Position numbers and translations under genes: made by a program. Under the pieces are notes generated by a model. That model made no database searches. It saw only the letters and a list, made by a program, of their open reading frames with translations, and was not told the DNA's origin. A stretch of DNA of 64,000 nt. It comes from Pantoea cypripedii. GTDB taxonomy: Bacteria > Pseudomonadota > Gammaproteobacteria > Enterobacterales > Enterobacteriaceae. Of this stretch, positions 8,822 through 18,556 are shown one piece after another (position 1 is the first letter of the stretch; each line of letters opens with the position of its first letter). The stretch is taken from the NCBI RefSeq assembly GCF_011395035.1, contig NZ_CP024769.1:42869-106868 (forward strand), written 5' to 3'.

Positions 8822-9655
8822 TTAACCCGGTGTTTGCAATTTTCCTGCGCGCATTGCCGCAATCACACCGCCATCAATCAGTAAATCGCTGCCGGTAACA
8901 AATCCGGCATCCGGACCCAGCAGGAAAGACGCTGCGACAGCAATTTCCCCGGGAGGAGCCATACGTTTTACCGGAGAGGCATCGACCATAGCGCGATAGA
9001 TGTCGCCAATCTCGGAGTTGAGTTCATGCTGCGCCAGCGGAGTCACAACCACGCCTGGGCTTATTGAGTTAACCCGCGCCCCCTTCTCACCCCAGCTGAT
9101 TGCCGATGCCTGCACACGCAGATGATTGGCACGCTTCGCCATCATATAAGCTACCAGGGTATTCGGGATGGCATCCTGTTGCAGGAAAGGTAAATCCAGT
9201 AATTCATCTGCTGGCGTAAAGGCTAACGCCTGGTCCTGTTCCGCTGACAACGCCGGCATCATATGGCCTGCCATGCTGGAGATAATCAGGCCAGCACCAC
9301 CGGGAGCGATAACTTTTTCAAACTCATCAAACACCAGCGCAGCACCGTAGAGATCAACCGCAAGTACTTTGTCTACCGGGGCCATATTCGGTGACAGACC
9401 CGCTGTATTAACCACCTGCATCACATTGCCGAGTGACGCCGCATAAGCAGCCAACTGTTGTACCGAGTCACGGGATGTCACATCAACATGTTGTGACTCG
9501 ACGCGGTAACCCGCTGCCAGAAGTTGGTCAGCAGCCTGTTGCAGAGTTTGCGTATTAAAATCGGCCAGCAGCAGTGTCTTGCCAAATCCCTGACGGCGCG
9601 CAATCGCCTGACCAATGCCACCCGCGCCGATAATTACCACGATGTCTTTCGTCAT
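8822..9655 (-). CDS. Short-chain dehydrogenase/reductase (SDR)
   Basis: 277 aa. The cofactor motif is a variant 'IGAGGIGQA' (residues 9-17) rather than the classical TGxxxGIG. The catalytic residues Ser127, Tyr170 and Lys174 ('YMMAK') are in place. 'NTAG' at 83-86 replaces NNAG. The SD is GAGAGG about 5 bases before ATG. It is divergent from the LysR gene, a common pairing for a regulator and its target. The substrate is unknown. Confidence 0.88.
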   Translation of the reverse strand: MTKDIVVIIGAGGIGQAIARRQGFGKTLLLADFNTQTLQQAADQLLAAGYRVESQHVDVTSRDSVQQLAAYAASLGNVMQVVNTAGLSPNMAPVDKVLAVDLYGAALVFDEFEKVIAPGGAGLIISSMAGHMMPALSAEQDQALAFTPADELLDLPFLQQDAIPNTLVAYMMAKRANHLRVQASAISWGEKGARVNSISPGVVVTPLAQHELNSEIGDIYRAMVDASPVKRMAPPGEIAVAASFLLGPDAGFVTGSDLLIDGGVIAAMRAGKLQTPG

Positions 9656-9785
9656 GTTGACCTCTCAATAGTTCGTCATAGGTGATTGCCGCCCTGCGGT
9701 TCAATCAATGAGCGAAAGTCTATACGTGGGTGATTCAGGTGATAATATGCTTAATAGTTAATGAACTTATATTTGAGATTTATGA

Positions 9786-10718
9786 ATGCTACGAGACGAG
9801 CTGGGCGACCTGGCCGCTTTTTTGGTGGTGGCAGAAGAAAAAAGCTTCACGCGCGCGGCTGCGAGGCTTGCCACTTCGCAACCGTCGCTGAGCCAGACCG
9901 TGCGACGACTGGAAGAGCGCCTCGGCGTACGTCTGTTGATACGGAATACGCGCAACGTGGCGGTAACCGAGGCCGGTGAACAGCTGGTAAATACTCTGCG
10001 TCCGGCGTTTAGTGATATCGATAACCGCTTACAGGCGCTCAGTCAGTTCCGTGATAAACCCGCCGGAACGGTGCGTATCACCGCCGGTCAGCATGCGGCA
10101 GACACCTTAATCTGGCCCGCCATCAACGAGGTGCTGCAAACTTACCCCGATATTAAAATTGAATTGTCGCTGGACTCCGCGCTGACCGATATCGTCAGTG
10201 AACGCTTTGATGCCGGTATTCGCCTCGGTGAGCGGGTGGAACAGGACATGATCGCTGCGCGTATTGGCCCTGAGTTACGTCTGGCGGTGGTGACAACACC
10301 TGATTATTTCACCAGGTATGGTGTCCCCACATCACCACATGATTTAACCCATCACTCCTGTATCAATATCCGTTTGCCCAGCTCGGGCGGAATCTACGTG
10401 TGGGAATTTAATCAGGGAGAACGCGAACTTAACGTGCGCGTGGAGGGGCAATTTATTGTTAACAACATCGTCGCAGCGCTGAAAGCCGCTGAAGCCGGGT
10501 TGGGGTTAGCCATGGTGATGGAAGATATGGTTGAGGCCCAGATCGAGGCAGGTACGCTGGTTCGGGTGCTGGAAACCTGGTGTGCGCCCTTTGCCGGTTA
10601 TCATATTTATTATCCCAGCCGCCGCCTGCTTTCTCCGGCGTTTCAGGTGTTTTTACAGACCTTACGCCAGAGAAATGAGGCAGCAGAAAAGCAGCGCAGG
10701 GAGAAACGTTTAGGCTGA
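9786..10718 (+). CDS. LysR-family transcriptional regulator
   Basis: 310 aa. The N-terminal helix-turn-helix is at about residues 5-64 ('SFTRAAARLATSQPSLSQTVRRLEERLGVRLL'), followed by a linker helix and a LysR substrate-binding domain (about 90-295). It most resembles the CrgA/PtxR-like group, which often controls neighbouring oxidoreductases. It is divergent from the SDR gene across 130 bp, so autoregulation and SDR control are likely. Its stop overlaps the stop of the convergent racemase gene by 9 bp. Confidence 0.9.
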   Translation: MLRDELGDLAAFLVVAEEKSFTRAAARLATSQPSLSQTVRRLEERLGVRLLIRNTRNVAVTEAGEQLVNTLRPAFSDIDNRLQALSQFRDKPAGTVRITAGQHAADTLIWPAINEVLQTYPDIKIELSLDSALTDIVSERFDAGIRLGERVEQDMIAARIGPELRLAVVTTPDYFTRYGVPTSPHDLTHHSCINIRLPSSGGIYVWEFNQGERELNVRVEGQFIVNNIVAALKAAEAGLGLAMVMEDMVEAQIEAGTLVRVLETWCAPFAGYHIYYPSRRLLSPAFQVFLQTLRQRNEAAEKQRREKRLG

Positions 10719-11405
10719 AAGCGCCAGCTTCACCGCGTCCTGAGCATGAATCAGCGTGGTGTCGAACAACGGGACAGTCGCATCTTCCGGTTTGACCAGC
10801 AGGGTGATTTCTGTACAGCCAAGAATGATCGCCTCAGCGCCGTCGGCGACCAGTTGCGCGATGATCTCGCGATACTGCGCAAGGGATTCCTCACGAATCA
10901 CACCGAGGCACAACTCCTGATAGATGATATCGTGCACCACTTTGCGCTGCGCTACCGCAGGCACCAACACATCGATACCGTATTGCTGTTGCAGGCGGCC
11001 TTTGTAGAAATCCTGTTCCATGGTAAAGGCCGTCGCCAGCAACCCCACGCGTTTAACCCCCGACTGACGGATACGTTGCGCCGTGGCGTCAGCAATATGC
11101 AGTAGCGGAATCTGCACTGCTGCGGTTATCTGGTGAGCGACTTTATGCATGGTATTGGTACAAAGCACGATGAAAACCGCCCCGCCCTCCTCCAGGCTGG
11201 TGGCGGCCGCAGCCAAAATCTCCCCGGCCTTTTCCCACTCCCCCGCCACCTGCAACTGTTCAATTTCCTGAAAATCGACGCTGTACATCAGGCTGCGCGC
11301 TGAGTGCAAACCACCCAGCTGCTGCTTCACCTGCTCATTGATGATGCGGTAATAAAGCGCGGTCGACTCCCAGCTCATCCCACCAATCAGGCCGATCAGT
11401 TTCAT
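10710..11405 (-). CDS. Aspartate/glutamate racemase-family protein
   Basis: 231 aa from the ATG at 11405, which has AGGA about seven bases upstream. A start nine codons earlier lacks a convincing site. Both catalytic cysteines are present: Cys82 in 'VLCTNTMHK' and Cys197 in 'ILGCTEI'. The Asp/Glu racemase 'LIGGMSWEST' N-terminus is typical. The enzyme inverts L- and D-aspartate or glutamate without PLP in the cytosol. Its start overlaps the stop of the upstream FUSC exporter gene (ATGA), so the two form a coupled operon. Confidence 0.88.
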   Translation of the reverse strand: MKLIGLIGGMSWESTALYYRIINEQVKQQLGGLHSARSLMYSVDFQEIEQLQVAGEWEKAGEILAAAATSLEEGGAVFIVLCTNTMHKVAHQITAAVQIPLLHIADATAQRIRQSGVKRVGLLATAFTMEQDFYKGRLQQQYGIDVLVPAVAQRKVVHDIIYQELCLGVIREESLAQYREIIAQLVADGAEAIILGCTEITLLVKPEDATVPLFDTTLIHAQDAVKLALSA

Positions 11406-13453
11406 TGTGCGTCCTTTATTTTGTCCGGCCATCGTGCCGTCGGAAACAACGATAACCGAATATTGAATAAATGGAACAGCGGAACGAACAGGGCGCGATC
11501 CTGTAACGCACCCGTCTCAAGCCCCAGCAACAAACGGTTCAACTCCAACAGCAATGCGGGCTGAGGCTGAGTTTGCAGGGACTTCAGCCGTTGTTTCAGG
11601 AATACATTCAGCTCATGAAACATCGCATCGCTATCAATGTTATGCGTCGCCAGTAACGTCTGATGGCGGGCATAGAAGTCATAGCAATTGGCTCCCAGCC
11701 AGGCTTCTGCGATCAGGTTGCCACCTGACACCAGGTCCGGCACCGGATCAACGCGTTTACGTGGCAGGATCACATTCACCTTATCCAGCGTGCGCGCCAC
11801 AAATTGCTGGCGCATCGACATGGTGACGCCGCTCAGCCGCATCGTCGTAATAAATTGCAGCAGTTCACGAATGCCTTTGCGCATCGCGCGTTTCGCCGTC
11901 CATGATGGCCGTTTATTACGGATCAATGCGGTTATCACCACACCAAACACAATCCCCAGCATGGTGGAAAGTACCGCGTTCACTATAAGCAGCAAATCAG
12001 GTTTGAAGTGATGACTCATCCCGATAAAACCCGGTATCTGTGTCGCCACAATCAAACCAATCAGGTTCGTGGACGGATTGGCGATCACTAAACCCAGCGC
12101 CAGCAGGCCCGGTGCCAGACAGATGATCAGCGCTTCAAAGGTGATGGCCTGCGGAATAAGAAACACGATATACATCAGGCTGATGGCTACCGCGATAATC
12201 ACCCCTTTCAGGAACAACTTCATCGGTGCAATGGGGCTGTCCATACCGGCAAAGAATGAGCACAACACCGCCGCCATCATCGGCGCGGTAGAACCATCCA
12301 CCCAGCCACTGCCGATCCAGAACAAACAGGTGGCAAAGGTGGCGATAAACGCGGTAAAGGACGAAAGCAGCAACAAACCTTTGTCGATATGCCGATGGGT
12401 ACGTGCCACGGTTTTTCCGGGTTTCACCGTTGGTGTCCACTCACTCACACGCTCACTCACGCTGTGGTAGGCATGCGCGATACGGACAAAGTTCAGCAAC
12501 CGTTCCAGCAATCCGAGCAATAAAATGCTCTCCTCGCTGTTCAACCTGCCCTCTTCCCATGCCTGCTTCAGTTGATCCTGCGCCGCCACCAGATTGGCAT
12601 GCACGGGCTGATCGTCATCCCCATTTAGCCACAGCAGGAATTGCGAAAACGCCTGCGCGACATACTCGGGAAAAAGAATTCCCTGTTGTGCCAGCAGGTT
12701 AAGTCGCGACTCAATTGCCGTCAGTGTCGGGATAAGGTAAGACAGATGCTGATACTGCACGCTAACCAGCCGCACCAGCCGCCGCGCAGCATCCCCTTCG
12801 TAGACGCAGTGGGTAATCAACGTCTCGACATTCAGCGGGTAGTTAGCCATCTGAATCAGGATACCTTCCCGTTCAACCGTCTTATCTGCGGGCATCGCCG
12901 TCACCAGTTCACGGCAAAGATTGCGCGCGTTCTGATACCACTGGCTGACGCTCTGTTCCAGCAGATGACGCATCGACACCGGCATAATCAGGCGATGTAC
13001 CAGGCTACTACACACAATCGCCACGGTGATTTCTTCAATACGCGAGATGACGGTGTAAGTAATCGAGGCGGGTGATGTCACATCGGGGAAACCCATAATG
13101 GCTGCACTATAGCCCGCCAGCATAAACACATAGCTTTTCGGGGTGCGGTCGTGCAACGACAGATAGAGGCAGACCGCCACCCACAGCGAGATGGCCATGC
13201 TGAACAGCATCGGATCCTGCACCGTGACCGGGTAGATCAGCAGCGTAAACAGGCCACCCAACACCGTACCAAAGAAACGGAAGATCGATTTCGATACCGT
13301 TGAAGCGGAGTAGAGCTGAGAGGCAACATACACTGTAGTCAGCGACCAGGCCGGTTTATCGAGATTGAGTTCCAGAGCAATGTAAAAAGCCAGAAAGGCA
13401 GCAAGACAGGTTTTGGCAGAAAACAGCACTGCGCTTTGAGAAAACCACTTCAT
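11402..13453 (-). CDS. FUSC/AaeB-type membrane exporter
   Basis: 683 aa. There are two blocks of about five or six membrane helices (residues about 5-165 and 350-510), each followed by a cytoplasmic domain. This is the duplicated layout of the fusaric acid resistance/AaeB family, which exports aromatic acids using the proton gradient. The N-terminal 'DKPAWSLTTVYVASQLYSASTVSKSIFRFFGTVLGG' is typical. There is no accompanying membrane-fusion protein (AaeA type) nearby, so a partner may be encoded elsewhere. It is coupled to the racemase gene downstream. Confidence 0.85.
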   Translation of the reverse strand: MKWFSQSAVLFSAKTCLAAFLAFYIALELNLDKPAWSLTTVYVASQLYSASTVSKSIFRFFGTVLGGLFTLLIYPVTVQDPMLFSMAISLWVAVCLYLSLHDRTPKSYVFMLAGYSAAIMGFPDVTSPASITYTVISRIEEITVAIVCSSLVHRLIMPVSMRHLLEQSVSQWYQNARNLCRELVTAMPADKTVEREGILIQMANYPLNVETLITHCVYEGDAARRLVRLVSVQYQHLSYLIPTLTAIESRLNLLAQQGILFPEYVAQAFSQFLLWLNGDDDQPVHANLVAAQDQLKQAWEEGRLNSEESILLLGLLERLLNFVRIAHAYHSVSERVSEWTPTVKPGKTVARTHRHIDKGLLLLSSFTAFIATFATCLFWIGSGWVDGSTAPMMAAVLCSFFAGMDSPIAPMKLFLKGVIIAVAISLMYIVFLIPQAITFEALIICLAPGLLALGLVIANPSTNLIGLIVATQIPGFIGMSHHFKPDLLLIVNAVLSTMLGIVFGVVITALIRNKRPSWTAKRAMRKGIRELLQFITTMRLSGVTMSMRQQFVARTLDKVNVILPRKRVDPVPDLVSGGNLIAEAWLGANCYDFYARHQTLLATHNIDSDAMFHELNVFLKQRLKSLQTQPQPALLLELNRLLLGLETGALQDRALFVPLFHLFNIRLSLFPTARWPDKIKDAQ

Positions 13454-13597
13454 AAAGCTTAAAAGACCTTGAGCAGGCAGGGATGGCGTCTATCCTGGCA
13501 GAAGCGTCTGTGGTTGGCATTTTGATTTGTTATACAAATTATTACCGTGCTAATTATATGGGCATCTATGGAAATTTTTCGCGACATTTTGCCCGTT

Positions 13598-13613
13598 TAC
13601 TGATTACAGTGAA
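13598..13613 (-). repeat. Solitary iteron-like site upstream of the ssuA-like gene
   Basis: TACTGATTACAGTGAA is a perfect 16/16 match to the reverse complement of the plasmid iteron TTCACTGTAATCAGTA found at 28-31 kb. It lies 15 kb from the array, in the 263-bp gap before the sulfonate-type binding protein gene, about 100 bp upstream of its start. Confidence 0.8.
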
Positions 13614-13716
13614 CACCAACAAAAGCAATATTTAGGTTATAAGCGATCGAAAATCGTTATTTATTGGTTATATATGCGTTTTGCTATGGTGGTGAAAAAA
13701 CCACGAGAGAACAACG

Positions 13717-14664
13717 ATGAAACGTAAAACGCATGTATTAAGCACGCTGGCGTTAAGCCTTGGGCTGCTTTCCGCACACAGCTTCGCGGCGAATCCGGAA
13801 ACCGTCACTATCGGCTATCAGAAAGCCAACATTTTCGCGCTGTTGAAATACCGTGGCACGCTGGATGACACCTTTAAAAAGGAAGGCATTAATGTTCGCT
13901 GGGTCGAATTCCCTGCCGGCCCGCAAATGCTGGAAGGACTGAATGTGGGCAGTATCGATCTGGCCGCTACCGGGGATGCCCCACCGGCCTTCGCGCAGGC
14001 GGCAAAAGCTGATCTGGTCTACCTCGCGCATTCGCCAGCTAACCCAAAAACCGAAGCGATTGTGGTGCCAAAAGATTCAGCCATTAAAAGCGTCGCCGAT
14101 CTCAAAGGTAAACGTGTTGGCCTGAATAAAGGTTCTGACGTCAATTACCTGCTGGTGAAAGCGCTGGAAGAAGCTGGATTGAGCTACAAAGATATCAAAC
14201 CGGTTTATCTGCCCCCCGCCGATGCCCGCGCTGCGTTCCAGAAAGGTGCGATTGACGCCTGGGTGATTTGGGATCCGTTCCTGGCCGAAGTGGAAGCACA
14301 TACCGGCGCGCGTCAGGTACGCAATGCCGAAGGTTTGGTGCCGCATTACACCTTCTATCTGGCCAGCCGTCATTTCGCTGAAACCTATCCACAAGCGGCG
14401 CAACAGGTGGTGGATGAGCTGAGTAAACTGAGCGACTGGGCTAACCAGCACCAGGATGACGCCGCCGCGATTCTGGCAAAATCAACCGGGCTGGATCAAG
14501 CTATCTGGCACACCACGCTTACGCGCTTGCCTTATGGCGCACAGCGCATGACACCGCAGGTGTTTGCTGAACAGCAGGCCCTGGCGGATAGTTTTACCCG
14601 TGTCGGCCTGTTGCCGGTGAAGGTGGACGTGCGCAGCGCAACCTGGTCACTGGATAAACACTAA
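13717..14664 (+). CDS. Aliphatic sulfonate ABC transporter binding protein (SsuA-like)
   Basis: 315 aa. A cleavable signal peptide (about residues 1-24, ending HSFA) is followed by an SsuA/NMT1-type domain: 'IGYQKANIFALLKYRG', 'VEFPAGPQMLEGLNVGSIDLAATGDAPP' and 'DAWVIWDPFLAEVEA', the segments that line the sulfonate pocket. It would deliver alkanesulfonates in the periplasm. No ssuB/ssuC genes are adjacent, so it is an orphan here. The C-terminal domain of the sigma54 regulator at 23.6 kb is its paralogue over the whole length. SD: GAGAG about ten bases before ATG. Confidence 0.88.
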   Translation: MKRKTHVLSTLALSLGLLSAHSFAANPETVTIGYQKANIFALLKYRGTLDDTFKKEGINVRWVEFPAGPQMLEGLNVGSIDLAATGDAPPAFAQAAKADLVYLAHSPANPKTEAIVVPKDSAIKSVADLKGKRVGLNKGSDVNYLLVKALEEAGLSYKDIKPVYLPPADARAAFQKGAIDAWVIWDPFLAEVEAHTGARQVRNAEGLVPHYTFYLASRHFAETYPQAAQQVVDELSKLSDWANQHQDDAAAILAKSTGLDQAIWHTTLTRLPYGAQRMTPQVFAEQQALADSFTRVGLLPVKVDVRSATWSLDKH

Positions 14665-14704
14665 GCTAACTTTTAGCTCGAACCGTGCATCGTGCCGGAA
14701 AAAC

Positions 14705-14844
14705 GCGCGATAAATCGCGCCGCTACGGTAGTGTGCGGAGATTGGCACCGTAACACCATGTCGCACCCGGCTGTAGCGGCGCAATTTATTGCGCGGGTGT
14801 TTTCTACATCGCGCGCAGGATTGCGCGATAAATCGCGCCGCTAC
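14705..14844. repeat. REP-like 22-bp palindromic unit, three copies
   Basis: Copies lie at 14705-14726 (forward), 14773-14794 (inverted, two changes) and 14823-14844 (forward), between the convergent ssuA-like and sfnB-like genes. Forward copies are identical to those at 7.7 and 45.4 kb. The middle copy has CAATTTATTG in place of CGATTTATCG, the same variant as at 7788-7809. Confidence 0.85.
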
Positions 14845-14854
14845 AGCCTCCTGA

Positions 14855-16069
14855 CTACCCCTCTCCCCTGCCGATTTGCCAGATCGCTGTCGGCGGTGTG
14901 CCATTGACTTTCCAGTCGCCAATATCGCGTGCTTTGTAGATCACTGGATTGTGTGAAGCCACGGTACGGGCGTTACGCCAGTGACGGTCCAGCGCTTTGC
15001 TCAGGCGGGTATCCGATGCCCCCAGGGCATTGAACAATTCTGTCGCGGCGCGGGGCACCAGTTCACTGGCAATCACCTGTGCCTGTCCTGCTTCGGCTTC
15101 CGCCTCAGCATTGACAGTGTTGATGTAGTCCTCATCAGCACTGATATGCGCTTCATATGCTGATTGCAATGAATGTGCTGCGCGGATCACCGTCGCCTCC
15201 ACGGCAAAGGCCAGGCTGGTGACTTCACCTACCACCTGTAACACCTGCACATCCTGACGTGACGCGCTGCCGTTGCTGTGGCTGTAAATCCGCTGGCGAG
15301 CCGCTACTCCCTGTGCCGCATCCCGTGCGGCCGCACGGGCGATCCCGGCCAGCGTCGCCAGCAACACATGTTGATAGAATGCAGTTTGATAGCGGAATCG
15401 CTCGGCAAAGTCGTACACATGTTGCTGCTCAACATGGGCGTTATCGAAGCGGGTGGTGCCGCTGCCGGTTAAACGCTGCCCGAAACCATCCCAGTCATCT
15501 TCACGGATCACGCCTGGCTGATGGGTACTGACCAGGGCGATGACATCCCCCTGGTTATCATTGCGGCGTGCATAGACATCAATCCAGTCGGCAAACAGGG
15601 TCCCGGTGCTGTAAAACTTCTCACCGGTGAGCGTCCAGCCTTTTTCATCCGGCGAGACGCGGGTAATCACGTCCCCCAGTTTGACCGCACCAATTTCCGT
15701 CCACCCGCTGCCCACCAGCTCCCCGTCGATAAAACGACGAAACCAGCTATCCCGTTCCGGGCTATCCGGTTGGTTCAGGCGATCTTCGACAAAGGCAAAA
15801 TGCGCCCGCAGCGCCTGCGGCAGATTAGAATCCGCTTCGGCAAGTTCGGTGAGCAACTGGAATAGCTGCGGCAGTGATGCGCCCCAACCGCCTTTTTCAC
15901 GTGGGATACGCACCGTGCCGAAGCCCGCTTCTTTCAGCCATTGCAGCGGTTCATCTGGCAGCGTTCGTTGACGTTCACGATCGGCAGCCCCGGTGGCGAT
16001 ACGGGCAAAAACCGGGCGGAAATGGGCGGCAAGCTGCGCATAATCAGTGCCTGTTGCAAGTAAGGTCAT
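14855..16069 (-). CDS. SfnB/DszC-like flavin-dependent oxidoreductase (acyl-CoA dehydrogenase fold)
   Basis: 404 aa. The order is that of acyl-CoA dehydrogenase fold enzymes: N-terminal helical part (1-120; 'GFGTVRIPREKGGWGASL'), middle beta domain ('GEKFYSTGTLFADWIDVYA') and C-terminal helical bundle ending 'GASDTRLSKALDRHWRNARTVASHNPVIYKARDIGDW'. That ending is the hallmark of the SfnB/DszC group, which uses reduced flavin for desulfurisation of organosulfur compounds. It starts 3 bp after the MFS stop, so the two are cotranscribed. Its role is probably sulfur scavenging from sulfones or similar; the exact substrate is open. Confidence 0.82.
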   Translation of the reverse strand: MTLLATGTDYAQLAAHFRPVFARIATGAADRERQRTLPDEPLQWLKEAGFGTVRIPREKGGWGASLPQLFQLLTELAEADSNLPQALRAHFAFVEDRLNQPDSPERDSWFRRFIDGELVGSGWTEIGAVKLGDVITRVSPDEKGWTLTGEKFYSTGTLFADWIDVYARRNDNQGDVIALVSTHQPGVIREDDWDGFGQRLTGSGTTRFDNAHVEQQHVYDFAERFRYQTAFYQHVLLATLAGIARAAARDAAQGVAARQRIYSHSNGSASRQDVQVLQVVGEVTSLAFAVEATVIRAAHSLQSAYEAHISADEDYINTVNAEAEAEAGQAQVIASELVPRAATELFNALGASDTRLSKALDRHWRNARTVASHNPVIYKARDIGDWKVNGTPPTAIWQIGRGEG

Positions 16070-16072
16070 GAT

Positions 16073-17506
16073 TTACTCCTGAGGGGAAAGGTCGTCGATG
16101 TCGTGACGGGTTGGCTCATGGCGCACCGCCAACAGAAAGAAGATCGGGATAATCGCGCTCAGCGACACCACCCAGAACATGTTGGTACCGAGAGCCGATT
16201 GCAGAATGGGCAGAATAAACAGCGCTAAGGCGCTACCAATGCCCGACAGCGCACGGCTAAAGCCGACACCGGTGGCGCGAATCGAAGTGGGATAAGACAA
16301 TGCCGGATAGACCATCAATTGAGCGCCCGGACCGAAACCTTCAGCAAACAGCCACAGGCCCAGCATCAACACCGCAAACACGATGCCTGCGATCGCCTCG
16401 GGATGGCCAATCAACGCCAGCGCAATCAAGGCGAGAAATTGCAAAGCAAATCCGGCGATGGCCACATGGCGTGACGGATATTTCCATGCCAGGCGCATGC
16501 CCAGCAGACCACCGGTGAAGGCGAACAGCGCATTCAGGCCCAGCGAAGCCGAAATGGTTTCAAATACGCCCGCGCCGAGAAACTGCGCCAGAATCGACGG
16601 CAGGAAGAAAGCAATGGCGGTGTATTCAAACGAGATACAAATGTTCATCACCCCTGCCACGATGGTGCGTTCACGCCACGGTTTCTGAAACAGCACGCGG
16701 AAGCTCACCTTGGGCGCGGCAGATGCCGGAGGCGCTTCTGGCTCTGCTTCATGGGCATGGATGCCATAGGAATCACGCAAAATTCGCACCGCCGATTTCA
16801 GGTCGCCCTGATTGGCAGCCCACAGCGGGGATTCGTTCATAAATTTGCTGCGCACCGCGATGATAAGCAGGGCTGGCACCGCGCCAAATAACAGCGAGGC
16901 GCGCCATAGCCAATCCAGATGTTCTTTCGGTAACAGAAAATAGAGGCCGAAGATCAGCAGGAAGCACAGCGTTGAGGCGGCATACCACATCGGGCACCAG
17001 GCCGCGAGCCGGGCCGCTTTGTTACCCTTACCGGCGAATTTGGAAAACTCCGCCAGATAAGACATCGCCACGGGCAAATCAATCCCCACGCCAATGCCCA
17101 TCAGGAAGCGCGCGCCAATCAGCACCCAGACATTGGGAGCCAGCCCGGCGGCAATCGCCGACACCACAAAAAACAACATGTCGGCCATAAAGACCGAGTA
17201 GCGGCCATATTTATCGGTCAGCCAGCCGCCAATCAGGTTGCCGACGATTGTCCCGACCATGATCGATGAAGTGACCAGTCCGGTAATAAACGGTGAGATC
17301 TGGAATTCGCGCACCACGTCATCAATACCATATGACAACGTAGTGAGGTCATAGGCGTCGAGAAAGACGCCGCCAAGAGCGAGAAACACAATCATGCGGG
17401 CATAGTTGTTTTTATCACTGCGGGTGTTGATCAGTCGCGCGACATCGCTGACCGAACGAACCGGTTCTGAAACCGGCAAGGTGTTTTCTAAAGGGATGCT
17501 ACTCAT
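16073..17506 (-). CDS. MFS transporter, metabolite:H+ symporter group
   Basis: 477 aa with 12 predicted membrane segments. Family motifs are present: 'GGWLTDKYGRY' between helices 2 and 3, 'GARFLMGIGVGIDLPVAMSYLAEF' in helices 4-5, and a long central loop (about residues 250-280). The layout matches sugar/aromatic-acid symporters in the inner membrane. It is the first gene of a two-gene operon with the sfnB-like gene, so it may import an organosulfur substrate. Confidence 0.85.
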   Translation of the reverse strand: MSSIPLENTLPVSEPVRSVSDVARLINTRSDKNNYARMIVFLALGGVFLDAYDLTTLSYGIDDVVREFQISPFITGLVTSSIMVGTIVGNLIGGWLTDKYGRYSVFMADMLFFVVSAIAAGLAPNVWVLIGARFLMGIGVGIDLPVAMSYLAEFSKFAGKGNKAARLAAWCPMWYAASTLCFLLIFGLYFLLPKEHLDWLWRASLLFGAVPALLIIAVRSKFMNESPLWAANQGDLKSAVRILRDSYGIHAHEAEPEAPPASAAPKVSFRVLFQKPWRERTIVAGVMNICISFEYTAIAFFLPSILAQFLGAGVFETISASLGLNALFAFTGGLLGMRLAWKYPSRHVAIAGFALQFLALIALALIGHPEAIAGIVFAVLMLGLWLFAEGFGPGAQLMVYPALSYPTSIRATGVGFSRALSGIGSALALFILPILQSALGTNMFWVVSLSAIIPIFFLLAVRHEPTRHDIDDLSPQE

Positions 17507-17618
17507 AACGCCTCACGATGCTTTTAGTTATGCAGGTGAGGTTGTTATAAGCGTTAATCATGTCGATCCAAAACAACAAATATTGATATTTATTTGTTAT
17601 ATATCAATAAGATAAATA

Positions 17619-17659
17619 GAAAAAAACACAAAAGCCCGGGCACGCATAGCGTGACCGGG
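17619..17659 (-). terminator. Rho-independent terminator of the metNIQ-like operon
   Basis: On the minus strand an interrupted GC-rich stem (CCCGG/CCGGG plus CACGC/GCGTG, 17635-17659) is followed by TTTTGTGTTTTTT. It lies about 20 bp beyond the metQ-like stop codon. Confidence 0.8.
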
Positions 17660-17680
17660 TAAGCGCGAAAAATGACGGGT

Positions 17681-18556
17681 TCAGTCAGCGGAAACCGGCA
17701 CCAAAACACCTTTTACCAGCGGATCATCGGTGGTCTTCAGCCATTGCTGTAAGCGCGGGTCAGAAAACGCCTGTTTCAGCTTTTCGATATTCTCCTGCGA
17801 CAGATACGGCGTGCCGATCACCAGCTGTGAGGCAAACGTCTTTGGCGCGGGCGGGAACAAAATGCCTTTGTCACGCGGCACCTTCCCGGCATCAAACTGC
17901 GACACATAACCTATCGCCGCATCAACTGAGTTCAGTGCACGTGGCATCGTCAGCAAATCCAGTTCTTTGAACACAAAACCGTGTGGATTGCCGGTGATGT
18001 TTTTCAGTTTTGCAGTACGAGGTTCAACATTAGGATCGAGAGTAATCAGCCCCTGGCGTGCCAGCAGCCACAACGCTTGCCCCTGGTTCGCCCCATCATC
18101 CGGAACAACAATGGTTGCGCCCTGTGGCAACGCCTCAACCGAGGTATAACGATCGGAATAGATACCGAATGCCCACTGGAATAACGGTAATGCTGGCGTC
18201 AGGGCAAAATTATTCGCATCCACGACCTGCTTTAGCCACCATTGATGCTGGTAAACCGTGGCGGCATATTGTCCCTCGGCTACCGCCCGGTCTGCCTGCA
18301 CCGGGTCCTGAACGCCTACCGCTTCCAGCTTCAGGCCATAATCTGGCGCGATATGGTCGTTCACAAACTCAATCAGCTTCTGCTCACCCGCCATCGCCGG
18401 TTCATAGTGAATTTTTAAGGTAGTGCCAAACACCACCGCCTGTGGTTGCTGGCTACGCCATAACCACGCCGCCGCCGCGCCAGCAATGACCACTATAATC
18501 AGTAGCAGCCACGGCCAGCGGCGGGTTTTACGTAATTCAAATTCTTGTGTTGTCAT
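17681..18556 (-). CDS. MetQ/NlpA-family ABC binding protein with membrane anchor
   Basis: 291 aa. Residues 15-33 form one membrane helix after 'RKTRRW', and no lipobox Cys follows. The protein is therefore tethered by an uncleaved helix, whereas most MetQ proteins are lipoproteins. The NlpA domain (about 42-285) shows 'VFGTTLKIHYEPAMAGEQKLIEFVNDHIAPDYGLKLE', 'VYQHQWWLKQVVD' and 'AIGYVSQFDAGK'. The start overlaps the permease stop by 4 bp. It probably captures methionine-like or other organosulfur compounds. An oxygenase is encoded upstream in the same operon, so its ligand may be an oxidised or substituted sulfur amino acid. Confidence 0.83.
   Translation of the reverse strand: MTTQEFELRKTRRWPWLLLIIVVIAGAAAAWLWRSQQPQAVVFGTTLKIHYEPAMAGEQKLIEFVNDHIAPDYGLKLEAVGVQDPVQADRAVAEGQYAATVYQHQWWLKQVVDANNFALTPALPLFQWAFGIYSDRYTSVEALPQGATIVVPDDGANQGQALWLLARQGLITLDPNVEPRTAKLKNITGNPHGFVFKELDLLTMPRALNSVDAAIGYVSQFDAGKVPRDKGILFPPAPKTFASQLVIGTPYLSQENIEKLKQAFSDPRLQQWLKTTDDPLVKGVLVPVSAD

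Noticed and set aside
13454..13716. Sigma54 promoter upstream of the ssuA-like gene
   Set aside because: TGGCATTTTGATTTGT has the -24 GG but lacks GC at the right distance. No other GG-N10-GC pair was found in the gap.
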